Source of the DNA: Streptomyces sp. NRRL F-5122
GTDB lineage: Bacteria > Actinomycetota > Actinomycetes > Streptomycetales > Streptomycetaceae
Reading direction: 5' to 3'
Assembly: GCF_001507435.1 (NCBI RefSeq)
Contig: NZ_LMWH01000238.1
Coordinates: 1 to 64,000 of the forward strand
Length of the DNA stretch: 64,000 bases
Made by a program: the position numbers and the translations under genes. Below are positions 35,688 through 43,143 of the stretch, piece after piece (position 1 is the stretch's first letter; every line of letters starts with the position of its first letter). Below the pieces are notes generated by a model that was not told the origin of the DNA, did no database searches, and saw only the letters and a list, made by a program, of their open reading frames with translations.

Positions 35688-35800
35688 GATGACGATCGGT
35701 TGCCCCGTCTGCACCCGTCCGACCCGCGGCGGCCTGCCCGAACCGGCACCCTGCCGCTCGTCCTCTCCACAAGCGGCGGAGCGCCGTCGTCCGGGCTGCG

Positions 35801-38800
35801 TCACCGGTCGAGATCTCCGAATCCCTCCGGCGGCACTCCCACCTCCGAGAAGACCTCCAGCGCCTGCTGCCGCGCGAGTTCGGCGGCGTCGTCGTCCGTC
35901 CCGCGAAGGGCACGGGCCAGTGCGAGGAGGGCGCGGGCCTCGCCGAGCCGATGACCGGTGCGGCGATGAACGGCCAGCGCCTCGCGACCCAGGCCGACGG
36001 CCGCGGCGCGCGCCGACTCGGCCTGCGCGGCGCGGCACAGAACGGTCAGCGCCTGTCCCTCCACCACTCGGAAGCCGTACTCGCGTGCCATGCGCAGCGC
36101 CTCCTCGGCATGGCGACGGGCGTCATCGTGCTGGCCGAGCCGCTGGTGGGTGAGGGAGAGGCCCAGGATGCTGTCCGCCTCCGGTCGTTTGAATCTGGCC
36201 TTCCGGGCCAGAGCGAGAGCTTGTGCGTCGGTCCGCAGGGATTGCTCGAAGCGGCCCAGATGCCGGTCGGCGGCCGCGAGCGTGTTGAGGATGCCGGACT
36301 GTATCCAGGCGCGACCAGGGGCCCTGACCATGGAGAAGGCTCGCTCGGCCTGAGCCAGGGCCTCCTGGTGGCGACCCAGCTCGATATTGATCTTGGCGAC
36401 GGTGTCGAGCATCATGGCGCGGCCGTTGCGGTATCCGCCCCTGTCGTCGGCGGCCACCTTGGGACCGAGGACGTCCAGGCCGTCGGTCAGACGTCCGAGC
36501 TCCCAGTAGACCCCGCCCAGTATCTGCAGTGCCAGGCTGTCGTCCCACCAACTCATCTCCGCATTGCGGCTGATGACCAGTTCGAGATGCCCCGCAGCCT
36601 CCCGGAGCCGGCCCAGATCCCGGCAGGTCATACCAAGGCCGAGCAGCCCGAACGTCCCGAGATACCGGTTCCCGGTTTCATGGACGATCCGCATGCCGGC
36701 GGTGAGGCGCTCGAGCGCACTGTCGAGGCGTGCCAGACTCCACTCCACGCAACCACCGACGCCGAGAGCCGCAGCCTCTCCCAGCGGCCAGCCGAGCTCC
36801 CGGCTGATGTCCAGTACGCGCGTGTGGTGACGCGTCGCCTCCCAGGGATGCCCCCAGTCCCACTCGATCACTCCAAGGCTCACGTGCATGGCCGCCTGGC
36901 CGAACAGGTCTCCCTCGGCCTCCGCCGCACGCAGCGCCGTCTGTGCGCCGGCCTGCCACGTCGTCCGTGGCAGATGGAGCCAGAAATGACCGAACAGCAC
37001 GGAGTTCAGATGCCAGGCGACGGGCCGGGGACCGTGGCGGCCCGCGTGATGGACCACCGCGAGCAGATTCGCCCGCTCCGCCTGCAGCCAGCGTCCGGCT
37101 TCGGCGGCCGTCGGCAGGCCCTGCTGCTCGCCGGGGTCGAGGGCGGCGGGCAGCTCCGGGAACAGCCAGGTCCCCGCGGCCTGGCGTGCGGCGTGCAAGT
37201 ACCAGATCACCACGCGGCGCAACGCGGTGTCGCGATCAGGTGCCGGATCCTCCGCCCGCGCACGCTCCTGGCCGTACTCGCGAAGCAGATCGTGGAACCG
37301 GTATCGACCGACCGTCACCGGTTCGACCAGATGGGCGGCGGTCAACGCACCGAGCAGACGCCGGGCCTGAGGCAACGGCGCGTCCAGGAGGGCGGCCGCG
37401 GCCTCGGCGGTGAACTCCGGCCCGGGAAACAGACTGAGCGATCGGAAAAGCCTGCGCGCCGCGGGTACGAGCACCCGGTACGAGACGGAAAAGGCCGCAC
37501 GCAAAGGGGAGTTCTCGTCGCCGTCGGGCTCCAGCGCCTCCAGCCGATTGCCCTCGGACATCTCGGCGACCAGGTCGGCCAGGCGCAGGCCCGGATCGCC
37601 CGCCAGCCGGGCGGCGGCCACCCGCAGCGCCAGCGGAAGGCCGCAGCACAGCCGGATCAGTTCGTCGACGGCCTGCGGTTCGGCGAAGAGCCGCTCCGCA
37701 CCGAGTGCCTCGCCCAGCAGCGCGCGGGCCTCGTCCGGCAGGAGGAGGTCCAGCGGCAGGGCGTGCGCGCCGTCGCGGACCACCAGGTCACCGAGCCGAT
37801 TGCGGCTGGTGACGACGACACGGCAGGACGGGCTGCCCGGAAGCAGCGGACGGACCTGCTCCGCCGAGGCCGCGTTGTCCAGCAGCACCAGCAGGCGCCG
37901 GCCGGCGAGCACCGTCCGGTACAGGCGCGACTGCTCCTCCTCGTCCGCGGGGATCTCCGACGCAGCCAGCCCCAGGCTGCGCAGCAGGAGCCCCAGGGCC
38001 TCGCCGGCCTCGAGCGGCTCGCGGTCGCGGTCGAATCCATGCAGGTTCACATACAGCTGGCCGTCGGGGAAACGATCCCGCACCTGGTGCGCCCAGTGCA
38101 CCGCGAGAGCGGTCTTGCCGATGCCGGCGGCTCCCCCGATGGCGGAGATGACCACGGTGTTCGCCGAACCCTGGTTCTGCTCCGTCGGAAGCAGCGCGTG
38201 GAGCCTGGCGAGTTCCTCGGCCCGGCCGGCGAACCCCGCCGCGTCGTGCGGCAGTTCGGCGGGTGCGGGTGCGGGTGCGGGTGCGGGTGCGGGTGCGGGT
38301 GCGGGCGCAGGCCCGGGCGCAGCGCTGTCGCGTGGCGGGCGAACCGGCTGCTCCGGCGGCCCTGCCTGCGGGGCGGCGCGGACGACGGGCCGGGTCGACG
38401 ACGGTGGCGTCGCAAAAGCCGCCGGTGCGAGCAGGCAGGCGTCGTCCTGGCGCAGCACCGCCTCGTGCACCCGGCGGAGGTCCTCCCCGGGATCGACCCC
38501 GAGTTCGTCACGCAGGCGCATACGCATGTCGTGATAGGCGTTCAGCGCCTCCGCCTGACGCTCGCAGCCGTACAGGGCGCGCATGCGCAACGCCAGCAGC
38601 GATTCGTCGTAGCGCTCGAACGTGGACAGAACCGCCAGGTCGTCCAGGGCGTCGCCGAACCGGCCGAGCAGAATCAGGCAGTCGAGCCGTTCCAGCCGGA
38701 TCGTCCGGCGCCGCTCCAGCAACCGTTCCCGCTCGGCCTGCGCGAACGGCCCCGGCAGGTTGGCCAGCGGCTCGCCCCGGAACAGAGCGAGCGCGGCCGA

Positions 38801-39232
38801 CAACTCGTCCGCAGCGGTGGCCAGGTCGCCGGACGCCTTGGTGCGCAGCGCCTTGTCGCCGCGCTCGGACAGATCCGACAGATCGAGCCGCACGCCGTCG
38901 ACGAAGCGGTACCAGCCCTTGCCGCTGCGGATCACAGACGCCGTGTGCGGAGTGCCCGCGGGGTCCAACGTCCTGCGCAGGGGATTGATGTGACTGGCCA
39001 GCACTTTGCTTCCGGAGAGGGGTGGCTCCGCACCCCAGACCCCGTCGAGAAGGTGCTCGTGGCTCACCACGATTCCCCGTCGGAGCAGCAGCCCGGCCAG
39101 CACGGCCTGCCGCTTGACGGGCCCGGGATCCAGGGGTGCTCCGCCCCGCCAGGCCCGTAACGGCCCGAGCACCTCGATCCGAAGCAGTTGAGGATCTCCC
39201 CCGTCCACCGCGAAGCCTCCGCTCACGTGCAT
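35801..39232 (-). CDS. AfsR/SARP-type regulator with BTAD, NB-ARC and TPR domains
   Basis: 1143 aa from ATG 39232. DNA-binding OmpR-like winged helix (about 15-112), BTAD (about 115-262), a Pro-Ala linker encoded by GGGTGC repeats (about 306-323), an NB-ARC STAND ATPase (about 330-620; P-loop GGAAGIGKTAL at 364-374) and a TPR-rich C-terminus (about 700-1120). Large SARPs of this kind activate secondary-metabolite or developmental genes in response to nucleotides or phosphorylation. No biosynthetic cluster is adjacent, so the target is likely elsewhere. An in-frame extension up to 39736 runs through the neighbouring GNAT gene and is rejected. Confidence 0.9.
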   Translation of the reverse strand: MHVSGGFAVDGGDPQLLRIEVLGPLRAWRGGAPLDPGPVKRQAVLAGLLLRRGIVVSHEHLLDGVWGAEPPLSGSKVLASHINPLRRTLDPAGTPHTASVIRSGKGWYRFVDGVRLDLSDLSERGDKALRTKASGDLATAADELSAALALFRGEPLANLPGPFAQAERERLLERRRTIRLERLDCLILLGRFGDALDDLAVLSTFERYDESLLALRMRALYGCERQAEALNAYHDMRMRLRDELGVDPGEDLRRVHEAVLRQDDACLLAPAAFATPPSSTRPVVRAAPQAGPPEQPVRPPRDSAAPGPAPAPAPAPAPAPAPAPAELPHDAAGFAGRAEELARLHALLPTEQNQGSANTVVISAIGGAAGIGKTALAVHWAHQVRDRFPDGQLYVNLHGFDRDREPLEAGEALGLLLRSLGLAASEIPADEEEQSRLYRTVLAGRRLLVLLDNAASAEQVRPLLPGSPSCRVVVTSRNRLGDLVVRDGAHALPLDLLLPDEARALLGEALGAERLFAEPQAVDELIRLCCGLPLALRVAAARLAGDPGLRLADLVAEMSEGNRLEALEPDGDENSPLRAAFSVSYRVLVPAARRLFRSLSLFPGPEFTAEAAAALLDAPLPQARRLLGALTAAHLVEPVTVGRYRFHDLLREYGQERARAEDPAPDRDTALRRVVIWYLHAARQAAGTWLFPELPAALDPGEQQGLPTAAEAGRWLQAERANLLAVVHHAGRHGPRPVAWHLNSVLFGHFWLHLPRTTWQAGAQTALRAAEAEGDLFGQAAMHVSLGVIEWDWGHPWEATRHHTRVLDISRELGWPLGEAAALGVGGCVEWSLARLDSALERLTAGMRIVHETGNRYLGTFGLLGLGMTCRDLGRLREAAGHLELVISRNAEMSWWDDSLALQILGGVYWELGRLTDGLDVLGPKVAADDRGGYRNGRAMMLDTVAKINIELGRHQEALAQAERAFSMVRAPGRAWIQSGILNTLAAADRHLGRFEQSLRTDAQALALARKARFKRPEADSILGLSLTHQRLGQHDDARRHAEEALRMAREYGFRVVEGQALTVLCRAAQAESARAAAVGLGREALAVHRRTGHRLGEARALLALARALRGTDDDAAELARQQALEVFSEVGVPPEGFGDLDR
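38261..38302. repeat. Hexanucleotide repeat (GGGTGC)x7
   Basis: Seven perfect tandem copies of GGGTGC, followed by one degenerate copy, inside the SARP gene. They encode an (Ala-Pro)n linker between BTAD and NB-ARC. A hexamer keeps the frame, so slippage would only change linker length. Confidence 0.95.
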
Positions 39233-39381
39233 CACCGGTAAATCGACTGCATTGCAGCACTCCCGGCCCCCGTGGGGACCAGGACATCGCACAACCCCCA
39301 CAACCGGGGGCCCTGCGGCTTCGCCGGACGGCCGTCCGTATCGCGTCCGTCGCCGGGTGCTCGCGCCGCGGGAGACGTGCC

Positions 39382-39999
39382 TCAGCGCGTGGCGCGTCCG
39401 AGGTAGGTGAGCGGCCCGGGGGACCGTACCGGCAGGACGGAGAAACCGAGGCGGTCGTAGAAGGCGCGGGCGGCGGTGTTGGCGGTGACCATGCCGAGGT
39501 GGACCCGCTCGACCCCCTGCGCGGACAGCGCGCCCAGGAAGGTGTCCATCAACGCGCGTCCGTGGCCGAGCCGCTGGTGGCTCGGGAGCAGGTCGATGTG
39601 CAGGTGGGCCGGATGGTCGGCGATCTCGGGCACGAGCATCCGCTCGGGGGTGTGCATCAGGTGCAGCATCACGCCGGTCGGTGTGCTCGGCTCGCCGGTG
39701 GGGGCGGGGTAGCGGTCGACCAGCCCGGGCAGCCACTCCTCCCGGAAGAGCCGCACGAAGGCAGAGGTGTTCGCGGTGCCGACGATGTATCCCACCGCCC
39801 GCTCGCCGTCGTCCACGACGAACGCCAGCTCCGGTTCCAGCTCCGCGTAGGGAGCGGCGAATATGTTGGGCAGCAACTCCGGGTCGGGGTAGATCTGCCG
39901 GGAGTCACCGCCGTTCTCCGCCGTGCGCACGCAGATGTCGAAGAGTGCGTCGCGATCGGTGGGGCGGTAGGGCCGGATGAGCGCTCGAGAGGTCGTCAT
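39382..39999 (-). CDS. GNAT family N-acetyltransferase
   Basis: 205 aa from ATG 39999 (an ATG at 40008 is equally possible). The acetyl-CoA motif A is clear: LHIDLLPSHQRLGHGRALMDTFLGAL (about 133-158), and GVERVHLGMVTANTAARAFYDRLGF is the following strand-helix. The N-terminus IRPYRPTDRDALFDICVRTAENG is typical for the fold. Substrate unknown. A perfect LacI-type palindrome (40020-40033) lies just upstream. Confidence 0.88.
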   Translation of the reverse strand: MTTSRALIRPYRPTDRDALFDICVRTAENGGDSRQIYPDPELLPNIFAAPYAELEPELAFVVDDGERAVGYIVGTANTSAFVRLFREEWLPGLVDRYPAPTGEPSTPTGVMLHLMHTPERMLVPEIADHPAHLHIDLLPSHQRLGHGRALMDTFLGALSAQGVERVHLGMVTANTAARAFYDRLGFSVLPVRSPGPLTYLGRATR

Positions 40000-40019
40000 G
40001 CGTGCCATGCTGCCTGGCG

Positions 40020-40033
40020 CGGGAGCGCTCCCA
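40020..40033. promoter_or_regulatory. CebR/LacI-type operator upstream of the GNAT gene
   Basis: CGGGAGCGCTCCCA contains the perfect 12-bp palindrome GGGAGCGCTCCC and differs from the Streptomyces CebR site TGGGAGCGCTCCCA at one end base. It lies 21 bp upstream of the GNAT start at 39999, where a repressor would block transcription. Confidence 0.55.
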
Positions 40034-40283
40034 CAATGCGGGCGTCCGGGCGTCGGCGCGTCCGCGACCGACGGGGCCGAGGCGATGACAGCCGTCGCCG
40101 CCCGACCGGTCGACACGGCGCCGACGGAGCTGCGCATGCCCATGAGGCTCGCCCCGCGCTCCCGGTCCGCTCGTCGTCCCGGAAAAACAAGAGCCACTCG
40201 TACAACTGCCCGCCCTCTTCGCAGGTCCGACCGGTCGGCACGCACGGATGTGCGTACAGCCCGGCTCATCAGGAAGGACTTCC

Positions 40284-42515
40284 TTGGCTTCCATACGCAC
40301 CACCCGACGCCGTCTCGGCGCCTCCGTCGCCACCGTTCTCGCCGTGACGATCGGTGCCGGCGTCCTGGTCTCGCCCGGGGCCGTGGCCGCTCCCGCTGCC
40401 AGGACCGCCGCCCCCGCCACCATCGGCGAGGCGAAGCTGCCCCTCGGTGCCGAGATCGTCAGCACCGGTGACACCGGATACCTCACGTCCCGGTCGGACG
40501 ACTCCGGTGACAAGGTCCTGGAGTGGCACAGGTACGCAGACGGCTCGGTGCTGCCGATCACGGGCACCATGGGCTACGACAGCAACTCCGACATTGTCGT
40601 GACCGGCGACGGCGGCAGCACGGTCTTCCTGCGCGACATGACGGAAGGCGCCGGCCGGTCCGCGTCCTACGACCTCGCGTCCGAGTTCAAGCCCGGCGCG
40701 AAACTCGTCGGCGTGGTTGGCGACAACCTTTTCGTGAAGGTTCCGACAGGCAGCGGGGACTACCACGAGCTGTGGCAGCTCGCCCAGGTGGACGGGGTCG
40801 CCAAGAAGACGAAGCGCTCGTCCAACCCCTACAGCATGGACTTCAAGGTCGTGGCCGCCACGAGCGACGTCCTGCTCGTCCTGAGCAGCAACCGGGTCTT
40901 CCCGAGCCCGGCGACCTTCCGGACCGAGTACTGGAAGACGCGCACGACCGTCGACGGCGACGCGCCGATCGAGTCGGGCAGCAGGGGGAACACCGCCCCG
41001 TGGACCCAGGCCTCGACGGGCGCCTACACCGCCGACTACGAGGCGTCGGTCGAGTACCGAGGAGGCGTCACCGAACTCGTCGTGGACGGGACCGGCGTCC
41101 ACCAGAGGTTCGCCATGGACAGCCCCATGAGCGGTGCCGTCATCGCCGGCGTCACCAGGGACACGCTGCTCTACGGGGTCCCGGGCAAGGCGACCGACGA
41201 GACGCTGAGCCCGCTGTACGCCCGGAGCGTCAAGAACTCCACCGCCGCGCCGTACAAACTCCTGGAGCACTTCTCCAGCGTGGCCCACGCGCCGGACGGC
41301 GGTCTGCTCGTGCGCGGCGCCACGGCCGACGCCGACGGGCTGTTCCGGATCTGGGAGGGGAACGACGGCCTGCCGAGCGCCACGCTCGTGGCGGACACGG
41401 GCCGGGTCCTGGCCGTCAAGGTGACCGGGTCGAAGGCCCCCACCACCGTGAGCCTGGAGAAGCCGGGCACCACGGTCCCGATGGAGTGGACCCTGTCCCG
41501 CGCGAACGCCACCGTGGACCTCACGCTCACGCACACGGCCACCGGCAAGAAGCTCACCAAGCGCCTGCCCCAGCCGGTCTCCGACAGCCGCTTCGCCATT
41601 GTCTGGGACGGCCTCCTGGAGGGCATCAGCGCCCCGAACGGCGCCTACACCTGGCAGATCACCGCCACCCCGACCGACGGCGTCGGCGGCCCGGCGACCG
41701 CCCACGGGAACTTCCAGGTCTCGCGCCAGGCCAACCCGCACGACTTCAACAACAACGGCTCGACGGACGTCCTCGCGCGGGACGCCTCGGGTGCGCTGTG
41801 GCGGGACGACCTCTTCGACTGGCCGTCGGGCAGCAAGGTGACCACGGCCAAGCGGACGAGGATCGGTACCGGATGGCAGGTCTACAACCAGATCGTGGCC
41901 GCGGGGAACCTCGCCGGCACCTCGACGGGCGACCTCGTCGCCCGTGACACCTCGGGCGTCCTCTGGATGTACCTGGGCAAGGGCGACGGCACCTTCGCGA
42001 CCCGCGTCAAGGTCGGCACCGGCTGGCAGACCTACAAGAAGATCACCGCCGGCAGCGACCTCACCGGAGACGGCCGGCCCGACCTCCTCGCCACCGATGC
42101 CTCCGGCGTCCTGTGGCTCTACAAGGGCACCGGCAGCTCGTCCGCCCCCTTCGCCGGCCGCGCCCGGGTCGGCAGCGGCTGGAAGATCTACAACCAGATC
42201 ACCGCCGTCGGCAACATCGCGGGCACCACGGCCGGCGACCTCGTCGCCCGCGACACCTCGGGCGTCCTCTGGCTCTACCAGGGCAACGGCAAAGGCAACT
42301 TCAGCACCCGCGTCAGGATCGGTTCCGGCTGGAACGCCTTCTCCCACCTCGCCGGTGCCGGCGACGTCACCGCCGACGGCCGCCCCGACCTGATCGCCTA
42401 CGGCCGGAACGGCACGTACGTCTACCGCTCGACCGGTTCGACGACGGCCCCGTTCAGCCGGCTGACGACCACCCTCTACGCGGGCGAAGGCACCAAGTTC
42501 AACAGCATCGCCTAG
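40284..42515 (+). CDS. Secreted FG-GAP/VCBS beta-propeller protein
   Basis: 743 aa from a TTG at 40284, chosen because AGGAAGG lies 6 nt upstream; a start at 40248 has no such site. A signal peptide (about 1-37, SIRTTRRRLGASVATVLAVTIGAGVLVSP...) ends at an APA-type site. Residues about 40-380 look like beta-propeller strands. A FlgD-Ig-like domain follows (about 395-480), and the C-terminal 255 residues are FG-GAP/VCBS repeats (pattern GDLVARDTSGVLW, DLTGDGRPDLLATDASGVLW). Such proteins are secreted binding or adhesive modules; no catalytic residues are seen. Confidence 0.87.
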   Translation: MASIRTTRRRLGASVATVLAVTIGAGVLVSPGAVAAPAARTAAPATIGEAKLPLGAEIVSTGDTGYLTSRSDDSGDKVLEWHRYADGSVLPITGTMGYDSNSDIVVTGDGGSTVFLRDMTEGAGRSASYDLASEFKPGAKLVGVVGDNLFVKVPTGSGDYHELWQLAQVDGVAKKTKRSSNPYSMDFKVVAATSDVLLVLSSNRVFPSPATFRTEYWKTRTTVDGDAPIESGSRGNTAPWTQASTGAYTADYEASVEYRGGVTELVVDGTGVHQRFAMDSPMSGAVIAGVTRDTLLYGVPGKATDETLSPLYARSVKNSTAAPYKLLEHFSSVAHAPDGGLLVRGATADADGLFRIWEGNDGLPSATLVADTGRVLAVKVTGSKAPTTVSLEKPGTTVPMEWTLSRANATVDLTLTHTATGKKLTKRLPQPVSDSRFAIVWDGLLEGISAPNGAYTWQITATPTDGVGGPATAHGNFQVSRQANPHDFNNNGSTDVLARDASGALWRDDLFDWPSGSKVTTAKRTRIGTGWQVYNQIVAAGNLAGTSTGDLVARDTSGVLWMYLGKGDGTFATRVKVGTGWQTYKKITAGSDLTGDGRPDLLATDASGVLWLYKGTGSSSAPFAGRARVGSGWKIYNQITAVGNIAGTTAGDLVARDTSGVLWLYQGNGKGNFSTRVRIGSGWNAFSHLAGAGDVTADGRPDLIAYGRNGTYVYRSTGSTTAPFSRLTTTLYAGEGTKFNSIA

Positions 42516-42538
42516 AAGGCTCGTGAAGATCCTGGGGT

Positions 42539-42570
42539 TCTGGCCCCGCCGCGTGAGCGGCGGGGCCAGA
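42539..42570 (+). terminator. Terminator of the FG-GAP gene
   Basis: A 14-bp GC-rich stem (42539-42552 with 42557-42570), GTGA loop, followed by CGCGTTTTG, 23 bp past the stop. Confidence 0.75.
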
Positions 42571-42740
42571 CGCGTTTTGTGGTGACGGGGGAATCACGGG
42601 GTGGGAGCCAGGCACCTCCGCAAGCGTGCGGGCGCGGTACCTCCACGTGCCCGGTGCCATGCTCGAGGACGGCGCCCGGTAGATCGCAGAGACACCCGCT
42701 GTGGACAAGAACCAGGCCGGGACAACGAGGTCCGAGGACA

Positions 42741-42780
42741 ACGTCGAAGGGCCCCACCGTGAGGTGGGGCCCTTCGACGT
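42741..42780 (-). terminator. Terminator downstream of tRNA-Ser(GGA)
   Basis: A perfect 18-bp stem (42741-42758 with 42763-42780) with a 4-nt loop, 18 bp past the tRNA 3' end on the minus strand. Confidence 0.75.
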
Positions 42781-42798
42781 ATTGCCCGGTGAGAGCAA

Positions 42799-42886
42799 TG
42801 GCGGAGGATACGAGATTCGAACTCGTGAGGGGTTGCCCCCAACACGCTTTCCAAGCGTGCGCCCTAGGCCTCTAGGCGAATCCTCC
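42799..42886 (-). tRNA. tRNA-Ser(GGA)
   Basis: 88 nt including an encoded CCA. Acceptor GGAGGAT/ATCCTCC with discriminator G; anticodon stem CACGC/GCGTG with loop TTGGAAA, anticodon GGA. Long class II variable arm and T-arm GAGTTCGAATCTC. Minus strand, divergent from the SRP RNA gene. Confidence 0.95.
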
Positions 42887-42959
42887 GCCGGAAACATTAC
42901 ATGACGCCGGGGAGTGCTAGCGAACTCGTTCGGGCCCCCTGCGATCAGGTACGCTGGGG

Positions 42960-43055
42960 TCCAGCCCCTCACGCGGCGCTATCTGACTGAACTCCCCCAG
43001 GGCCGGAAGGCAGCAAGGGTAGGTTGGCTCTGGCGGGTGCGTGAGGGGTCTTCTG
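42960..43055 (+). ncRNA. ffs: Signal recognition particle RNA, small bacterial type (4.5S/ffs)
   Basis: The conserved SRP RNA tip is present (CCCAGGGCCGGAAGGCAGCAAGGGTAG at 43005-43021 and around, with the GGAA tetraloop region and the AGCAAGGGTA asymmetric loop). It is closed by a long outer helix CCCCTCACGC (42965-42974) with GCGTGAGGGG (43039-43048). Exact ends are estimated. It lies just upstream of dnaX, as in other Streptomyces. It binds Ffh for co-translational membrane targeting. Confidence 0.92.
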
Positions 43056-43143
43056 CGTTGCGGGTGAGGGTCGCGGGCGCAGGGGTCCGGGAGTGGGCCT
43101 CGGGCCGGTCACTTTGTCAGTGGACGCCTATAACCTCGTATGC

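Noticed and set aside
38261..38310. Short tandem repeats resembling a repeat array
   Set aside because: A 6-bp microsatellite inside a coding linker, with no spacers; not a CRISPR array.
39233..39736. In-frame N-terminal extension of the SARP regulator by 168 residues
   Set aside because: It is Arg/Pro-rich, runs antisense through nothing conserved and overlaps the GNAT gene, which has clear motifs in another frame. The real start is at 39232.
42799..42886. tRNA-Ser(GGA) as an integration site for a mobile element
   Set aside because: No integrase, excisionase or duplicated tRNA 3' end was found nearby, and the flanking genes are core or ordinary accessory genes.
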